A stretch of 64,000 nt of DNA from JADHMP01 sp016779985 (GTDB lineage: Bacteria > Bacteroidota > Bacteroidia > Flavobacteriales > Flavobacteriaceae): positions 9,703-73,702 of the forward strand of contig JADHMP010000012.1 of assembly GCA_016779985.1 (NCBI GenBank), in the 5' to 3' direction. The notes beneath the pieces were generated by a model, which did not search any database, was not told the origin of the DNA, and was given only the letters and a program-made list of their open reading frames with translations. This document shows, piece after piece, positions 60,582 through 64,000 of this stretch (positions are counted from its first letter, which is position 1; each line of letters begins with the position of its first letter). Position numbers and translations under genes: made by a program.

Positions 60582-60679
60582 AAGAAAAAGTGGATGTAAA
60601 AAGAGGCTTACCACAAATCATATTCAGACAAAACGAATAAAAACCGAACTTCATTCGCCTCAATTATCCACTTTTTCTT
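60582..60679. repeat. Perfect 14-bp inverted repeat with nested inner repeats
   Basis: AAGAAAAAGTGGAT (60582-60595) and its exact complement ATCCACTTTTTCTT (60666-60679) flank 70 bases. Inside are GAGGC/GCCTC (60603-60607, 60657-60661) and CGAAT/ATTCG (60634-60638, 60653-60657; these two inner arms share one base). The structure begins just after the NTF2-like gene's stop, so it could be its terminator with a long loop, a small structured RNA, or a tiny mobile-type repeat. It occurs once in the window. Confidence 0.6.
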
Positions 60680-61008
60680 AGCAATTTTTATATTGTAAAT
60701 ATAGAGGTCTATAAAGTCGAATTATACCCATTTGAATATGAAGAACTTATGCTACTATAACAGTTTCTAATACATCAAAAACACACAAGCCCCAAAGAAG
60801 TGTTTCTACCGACTAGCATATTTTGTTGATAAGAATGAACGCGATAGCCTTTAATAGAATGAAGGAAAAATATGTTTAGCTTTTTCTATTTAAGTCGATT
60901 ATCAAGGCTACAAAAGTGATAATGATACAAATCGTTGTAAAAACACCTACGAAAGAAGGATTCATGTTAGTTAGTTTTTTTAATTACTATTTGTTGTGTT
61001 GAGGGTTC
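60680..61008. other. Intergenic region with one very small ORF
   Basis: About 330 bases with no longer gene. The only coding candidate is the 29-residue membrane ORF on the minus strand at 60876-60965. The remainder shows no tRNA, strong hairpin or clear promoter. Confidence 0.5.
60876..60965 (-). CDS. 29-residue single-helix membrane protein (candidate)
   Basis: Minus-strand ORF encoding MNPSFVGVFTTICIIITFVALIIDLNRKS. It is one strongly hydrophobic helix (about 5-24) with a short polar N-terminus and a basic C-terminus, the normal topology of small inner-membrane proteins. Bracketed by unrelated genes in an otherwise empty region. No family recognised; the call rests on composition only. 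Confidence 0.45.
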   Translation of the reverse strand: MNPSFVGVFTTICIIITFVALIIDLNRKS

Positions 61009-61407
61009 TTATTGCCACCAATCATAAACATATAAATTTTGATTGTATTTCCACCATTTTTTGGCAAATTCCATGTGTAAATCGGATGGTATGTAAACGG
61101 AATCTCTATCGTATTCATTTTTAAAGATTACATGAAGTATTTGCGTGTTTTTTGTAGAAAATATAGTATCACCAATGCTAACTGCATTATTTCCAAAAGA
61201 AAATGCTCCAGCATAAACATCAATTTTACCAAGGGTATTGTAGGCACTTTCAATTATGGAATCTAAAGGGGACCCTTCCTTCCACTGAAAGGCAACAAGG
61301 TGATGTAATTTTTTAGTGGGAGCATCATCATTTTTAGCTGATTGATCTGCTTCCAAATTACATCCAAATGTTAAGTAAATAAGTGCAACAAAGAGAATTG
61401 GTTTCAT
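61009..61407 (-). CDS. Dabb (stress-responsive A/B barrel) domain lipoprotein
   Basis: 132 residues with a lipoprotein signal (MKPILFVALIYLTFGCNLEA, lipobox Cys16). The core HHLVAFQWKEGSPLDSIIESAYNTLGKI and the later TQILHVIFKNEYDRDSVYIPSDLHMEFAKKW fit the Dabb domain, a dimeric alpha+beta barrel. Most Dabb proteins are cytoplasmic, so the lipobox is notable. Function unknown. Confidence 0.7.
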   Translation of the reverse strand: MKPILFVALIYLTFGCNLEADQSAKNDDAPTKKLHHLVAFQWKEGSPLDSIIESAYNTLGKIDVYAGAFSFGNNAVSIGDTIFSTKNTQILHVIFKNEYDRDSVYIPSDLHMEFAKKWWKYNQNLYVYDWWQ

Positions 61408-61440
61408 ATTTAATTGTTATTATGCCACTAAATTAAATCT

Positions 61441-62172
61441 TTAATAACGGGACTTTATTTTATCTACAGGTCTCAAAAGCCTGAAAGCACCATAGAGTTC
61501 TTTATATCCATAGCCATTTAATTTTAATCTAATTTTAATTTTATATCGGTCTTGATTGAGTGTTTTCCATGAGACTTCCAAAATATCTAAAGGGTTGACA
61601 TCACCCAGACGATCTGTTGGGAAATTTCTATTTTCTAGCTTGGGTACAGAATTTACAATCAATTGTATTTTATTTTTCTTCGCTTCTAAAATTTTGATGG
61701 TTTTATCTAAAAAAGCAATCAATCCTATTTTATTCATCGCATTAGAAGACCCTTTGAGTGAGTATTTAATGGTTTTATCGATACTACAAACATCTAAAAA
61801 TTTGGCATATAAAATATTTTTCTGTTTGATAAGTTTTGCAAAGGTTTTTAGAGGATCAAGACCATCTACATCGTCAAACAAAATTTCAAGAGAATCATCT
61901 CCTTGTTCTTTCACATTGAAAGACAAGCTGCCATTATATCCATCAAATCTAAACTCCATAGTTTCTATGCTACATTCATCAAGTTTTAATTGCTTTATGA
62001 AGAAGTTTACTTTTCCATTTTTTGTTTTTTCAATGGCAAAGGTTGAGCTGTTGTCAAAGTCTTTGACAAATATTTTTTCATTTGAATTGGCACTCTCTTG
62101 ATATTCCCACTGAGCATGAATGATTTGAATAGAGAACAGAATAAGGCAGAGGGCTTTTAGGTAGAGTCTCAT
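61441..62172 (-). CDS. Secreted protein of unknown function
   Basis: 243 residues with a clear signal peptide (MRLYLKALCLILFSIQIIHA-Q). The body alternates short beta strands and charged turns with three Cys, beginning WEYQESANSNEKIFVKDF. The first part weakly recalls IalB-like periplasmic proteins but I would not assign a family. A 181-residue ORF on the opposite strand (61556-62101) is a shadow. A TATCTTTA sequence 21 bases upstream (62194-62201) may be its promoter. Confidence 0.7.
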   Translation of the reverse strand: MRLYLKALCLILFSIQIIHAQWEYQESANSNEKIFVKDFDNSSTFAIEKTKNGKVNFFIKQLKLDECSIETMEFRFDGYNGSLSFNVKEQGDDSLEILFDDVDGLDPLKTFAKLIKQKNILYAKFLDVCSIDKTIKYSLKGSSNAMNKIGLIAFLDKTIKILEAKKNKIQLIVNSVPKLENRNFPTDRLGDVNPLDILEVSWKTLNQDRYKIKIRLKLNGYGYKELYGAFRLLRPVDKIKSRY

Positions 62173-62193
62173 GATAAATATAGTTTATGGAAA

Positions 62194-62201
62194 TAAAGAT
62201 A
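62194..62201 (-). promoter_or_regulatory. -7-like element (TATCTTTA) upstream of the 61441-62172 gene
   Basis: Seven of eight matches to TAnnTTTG on the minus strand, 21 bases before the ATG at 62172. Confidence 0.35.
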
Positions 62202-62240
62202 CAACGAACAGAATAATCTTAGGGTATGGTTAAAAAAATA

Positions 62241-62260
62241 AACCCTCCCCAGGGAGGGTT
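62241..62260. terminator. Strong GC-rich hairpin terminator
   Basis: Perfect 9-bp stem AACCCTCCC/GGGAGGGTT (62241-62249, 62252-62260) with a 2-base loop and T-rich sequence after it. It lies downstream of the 62286-62837 gene on the minus strand and upstream of the next one. A/T-runs on both sides make it possibly bidirectional. Confidence 0.85.
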
Positions 62261-62285
62261 TTAGAGGATAATTAATATTTAGACC

Positions 62286-62837
62286 TTAATCAAAAAAATA
62301 GGCTACAAATTCTGGAGGCGTTTGTCCTGCCATTCTTTGTGATGCAATAGCTTTTGATTTGTGATGCGCTTGATGTTCATAGGCTTTAGTAATTGCTCTA
62401 ACCCTTGGCATTTTAACTCTCCCAAAGAGTTCAATGATATCTTTGTTTTTAGAGACATCATATTCATCTAGACTTTTCAACACCCAATTGTAGCCGTCAT
62501 CCACAGTTGACAATAATTCTGCTTTCGTTTGGATGGCTTTCATATCTATTTTTGGAGCCTCAATGCTTAGTGCGGTAGAAATCATATTGTAGTTAGCACC
62601 TACGATATGTTTTATGTCTTCGGAGAAACTCCGCGCTTCTTCATTTGATTTAAAATCTAACTTCACTTCTGGCATGCTATCAACAAGAGCAAGTGTATGT
62701 TTTTTTGATCTTGTCCAATCCATCTTATAAAATTCCATTTGTTCTTTTTCAAAGGTATAATCTGGTTTTTGACTTGTTTTGGTTTCACTACAGGCAATAA
62801 GGCTAGTTAAAGTAAAAAGGAAAATAATTTTTTTCAT
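62286..62837 (-). CDS. Lipoprotein of unknown function
   Basis: 183 residues with a lipoprotein signal (MKKIIFLFTLTSLIACSETK, lipobox Cys16). The remainder is mostly helical and charged. The His-rich segment YEHQAHHKSKAIASQRMAG near the C-terminus could bind metal, and the spacing recalls DinB-like helical bundles, but the similarity is too weak to assign. A strong terminator follows. Confidence 0.65.
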   Translation of the reverse strand: MKKIIFLFTLTSLIACSETKTSQKPDYTFEKEQMEFYKMDWTRSKKHTLALVDSMPEVKLDFKSNEEARSFSEDIKHIVGANYNMISTALSIEAPKIDMKAIQTKAELLSTVDDGYNWVLKSLDEYDVSKNKDIIELFGRVKMPRVRAITKAYEHQAHHKSKAIASQRMAGQTPPEFVAYFFD

Positions 62838-62931
62838 ATTTAATTAAGTTTTGAGGTTAATATACAAAGAAATAGTTCATACTACTTATAGTAAAGCATA
62901 GTCTTCAAAAAGTTCCCTAGTATATCAGAAA

Positions 62932-63219
62932 TTAACTGACCACAGAAGTATTGTGCTTAATTACAGTTGAAATTTCGGTAATTTCTGTGGCAACGCCTCC
63001 AGATCTTTCGGCATGTTCTTTTATCAACTCTTCGTTTTCAGCATTGTAGACACAAAACACATTGTCTCCAGCAACATAACTTGTTTCTTGCTGAATCATT
63101 TTGCCCTCATTTCGCATCTCTTCTAGCACATCTTCTGAAGCCTTGCCACCTTTATTCATTTCATGTTTAGGAATTGAAGATGCGCCCTGCATAGCTCTTC
63201 TAATAAGATATTTTTTCAT
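62932..63219 (-). CDS. DUF4242 (SCO4226-like) small protein
   Basis: 95 residues. The ferredoxin-like pattern KYLIRRAMQGASSIPKHEMN, the segment YVAGDNVFCVYNAENEELIKEHAERSGGVATEITEI and the size match DUF4242, whose Streptomyces member SCO4226 binds nickel. The Cys and His in FCVY and KEHAER are possible ligands. Cytoplasmic. Function in this organism unknown. Confidence 0.8.
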   Translation of the reverse strand: MKKYLIRRAMQGASSIPKHEMNKGGKASEDVLEEMRNEGKMIQQETSYVAGDNVFCVYNAENEELIKEHAERSGGVATEITEISTVIKHNTSVVS

Positions 63220-63400
63220 TTTGAGTTATTTATGGTTAATTCAATTACAATATAGAAAGATTCTGTTTTGATTCATATTTATAGGATTAAAAACTTGACC
63301 TGTTGACCTTATTTATTTTGAATTAATCTAATTACGTATTAGTGTAGTCTCTTGTTTACTATAATGATTTAAAATATTTTAGTTCAAAATTTAACGAAAA

Positions 63401-63532
63401 ATGGAAAAATTAAAAATCAGCAACAGTTGTGTTAATTGTGAAAACCTTGATGAAACACTAAAAACGTGTGGAATTCATAAGGTTGAAGTGAGTGAAAAAT
63501 ATACTTGCGACGAATTTGAAACGACAATATAA
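63401..63532 (+). CDS. 43-residue Cys-rich small protein (candidate zinc-binding)
   Basis: The ATG at 63401 opens a 43-residue ORF: MEKLKISNSCVNCENLDETL, then KTCGIHKVEVSEKYTCDEFETTI. The spacing CVNC...CGIH plus a further Cys suggests a small zinc ribbon. Composition is protein-like and preceded by an A-rich leader. No family assigned with confidence. Confidence 0.5.
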   Translation: MEKLKISNSCVNCENLDETLKTCGIHKVEVSEKYTCDEFETTI

Positions 63533-63879
63533 AGACTGTTTAAGTACCCACTAACTTTGCCATAGTTAAATAGGGTACAAATCAATCTATATCCTTGGCA
63601 AAGGATACAGCGTTTCTTATTTGAATGACCCTACCTCTTAATTGTTCAATACTGAATCTTTATGGCGGTTGTAACATTAATGGTATTGTTCTTTGATTAA
63701 AACAAAGGATGCAAGACCTAAATTTCTTTTTGTTTGTCCCCACTTTTATTCACCTAAATAGGTCAAATTAAACGACTGTCCTATTGGTCAATTATCAGAT
63801 TTAAAACAAGATTTTTTTGTTGAAACAGTCGCTTAATAATCGTGGTACAATTAAGCTATTAAGAGCTCAGACTCTTTAT
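63533..63879. other. Non-coding, hairpin-rich region with a promoter-like element
   Basis: No ORF of note. TAACTTTG (63552-63559) matches the -7 consensus. Downstream are a tight 7-bp hairpin TATCCTT-GGCA-AAGGATA (63590-63607), the small hairpin ACCTA-AA-TAGGT (63752-63763) and the long-range pair CGACTGT/ACAGTCG (63773-63779, 63825-63831). This may be a leader or small RNA. Confidence 0.4.
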
Positions 63880-64000
63880 ATGGCTAACCCAAGAAGAGGT
63901 TTTTTGTTGAAAAAGAACAGAGTGTATAAATACGATAAAAGTGTATATTTGGGAGTTTTTGGTAGAGAGGCAACAGCGAGTAACATTCTAAGAGGGCTGT
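63880..64000 (+). CDS. Possible 5' end of a gene running off the window (unrecognised)
   Basis: An ATG at 63880 opens a frame to the window edge (40 codons): MANPRRGFLLKKNRVYKYDK continuing SVYLGVFGREATASNILRGL. It is basic with no signal peptide. I do not recognise it. The same frame is open back to 63805, so the start is uncertain, and chance cannot be excluded. Confidence 0.3.
   Translation, partial: MANPRRGFLLKKNRVYKYDKSVYLGVFGREATASNILRGL

Noticed and set aside
61556..62101. 181-codon ORF on the plus strand
   Set aside because: It lies entirely opposite the minus-strand gene 61441-62172, which has a clear signal peptide. The plus-strand frame has Ser/Phe/Leu-rich composition typical of a shadow.
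1..64000. CRISPR arrays, rRNA genes, insertion sequences, prophage or defence islands
   Set aside because: No regularly spaced repeats, transposase or integrase motifs, phage structural genes, rRNA stretches or known defence-gene domains were seen.

Overview
The window is a chromosomal segment of an AT-rich Bacteroidota bacterium, almost certainly a marine-type flavobacterium. The evidence is as follows: the gene content (gldH, a SprE/PorW-type lipoprotein, RicT in its long flavobacterial form, DUF4837, DUF6341, DUF6427 and DUF4292 proteins); promoters of the Bacteroidota type with a TAnnTTTG -7 element; almost no Shine-Dalgarno sites; and very tight gene packing. The segment is mostly housekeeping core with one small accessory zone near the right end. 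It holds one tRNA and no rRNA, CRISPR array, prophage or recognisable insertion sequence.

Left part (1-20 kb): the 3' end of a SulP/STAS anion transporter; a gluconolactonase-like enzyme, a metallo-beta-lactamase-fold hydrolase, a secreted S8 and an M1 peptidase running into rnpA; a convergent rpiB/GNAT pair; a 0.5 kb AT-rich spacer; rnr, a head-GIN protein, tRNA-Cys, folB, glnS; gltX with an SPFH protein; ybeY, mnmG and a methyltransferase; and holB. Two near-consensus parS (ParB-binding) sites bracket mnmG.

Middle (20-44 kb): pgk; an envelope block (DUF4837 lipoprotein, TatA, an M23 protein, a GH3-fold protein) followed by a glycosyltransferase and a pyruvyltransferase; purD and the flavobacterial DUF6341-DUF6427-DUF4254-GT9 set; a PaaE-type ferredoxin reductase; then a SprE/PorW-type lipoprotein, a bactofilin, AtpZ and the F-type ATP synthase genes atpB-E-F-H-A-G (atpD and atpC are not here); then dut, a DUF4292 lipoprotein, an EnvC-like protein and a SPOR protein.

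Right part (44-57 kb): dprA interrupted by one in-frame TAA; trpS, plsC, pabB/pabC and recA; a flavin-fold protein, trhO, and the ricT-gldH-PBP1A operon; queD and an enoyl-CoA hydratase-family protein. The accessory zone (57-64 kb) has a universal stress protein, an LpxR-family lipid A deacylase, a TonB-plug-like mini lipoprotein, a small outer-membrane barrel, several secreted proteins without clear function, a DUF4242 protein, two very small ORFs (29 and 43 codons) and about 470 bp of apparently non-coding, hairpin-rich DNA.

The most notable observations are the parS pair around mnmG, the split dprA, an rnpA whose conserved N-terminus lacks any normal start codon, two or three promoters placed so close to the start codon that the mRNAs look leaderless, and repeated convergent gene pairs whose stop codons overlap. 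I did not find a clearly new multi-gene system.
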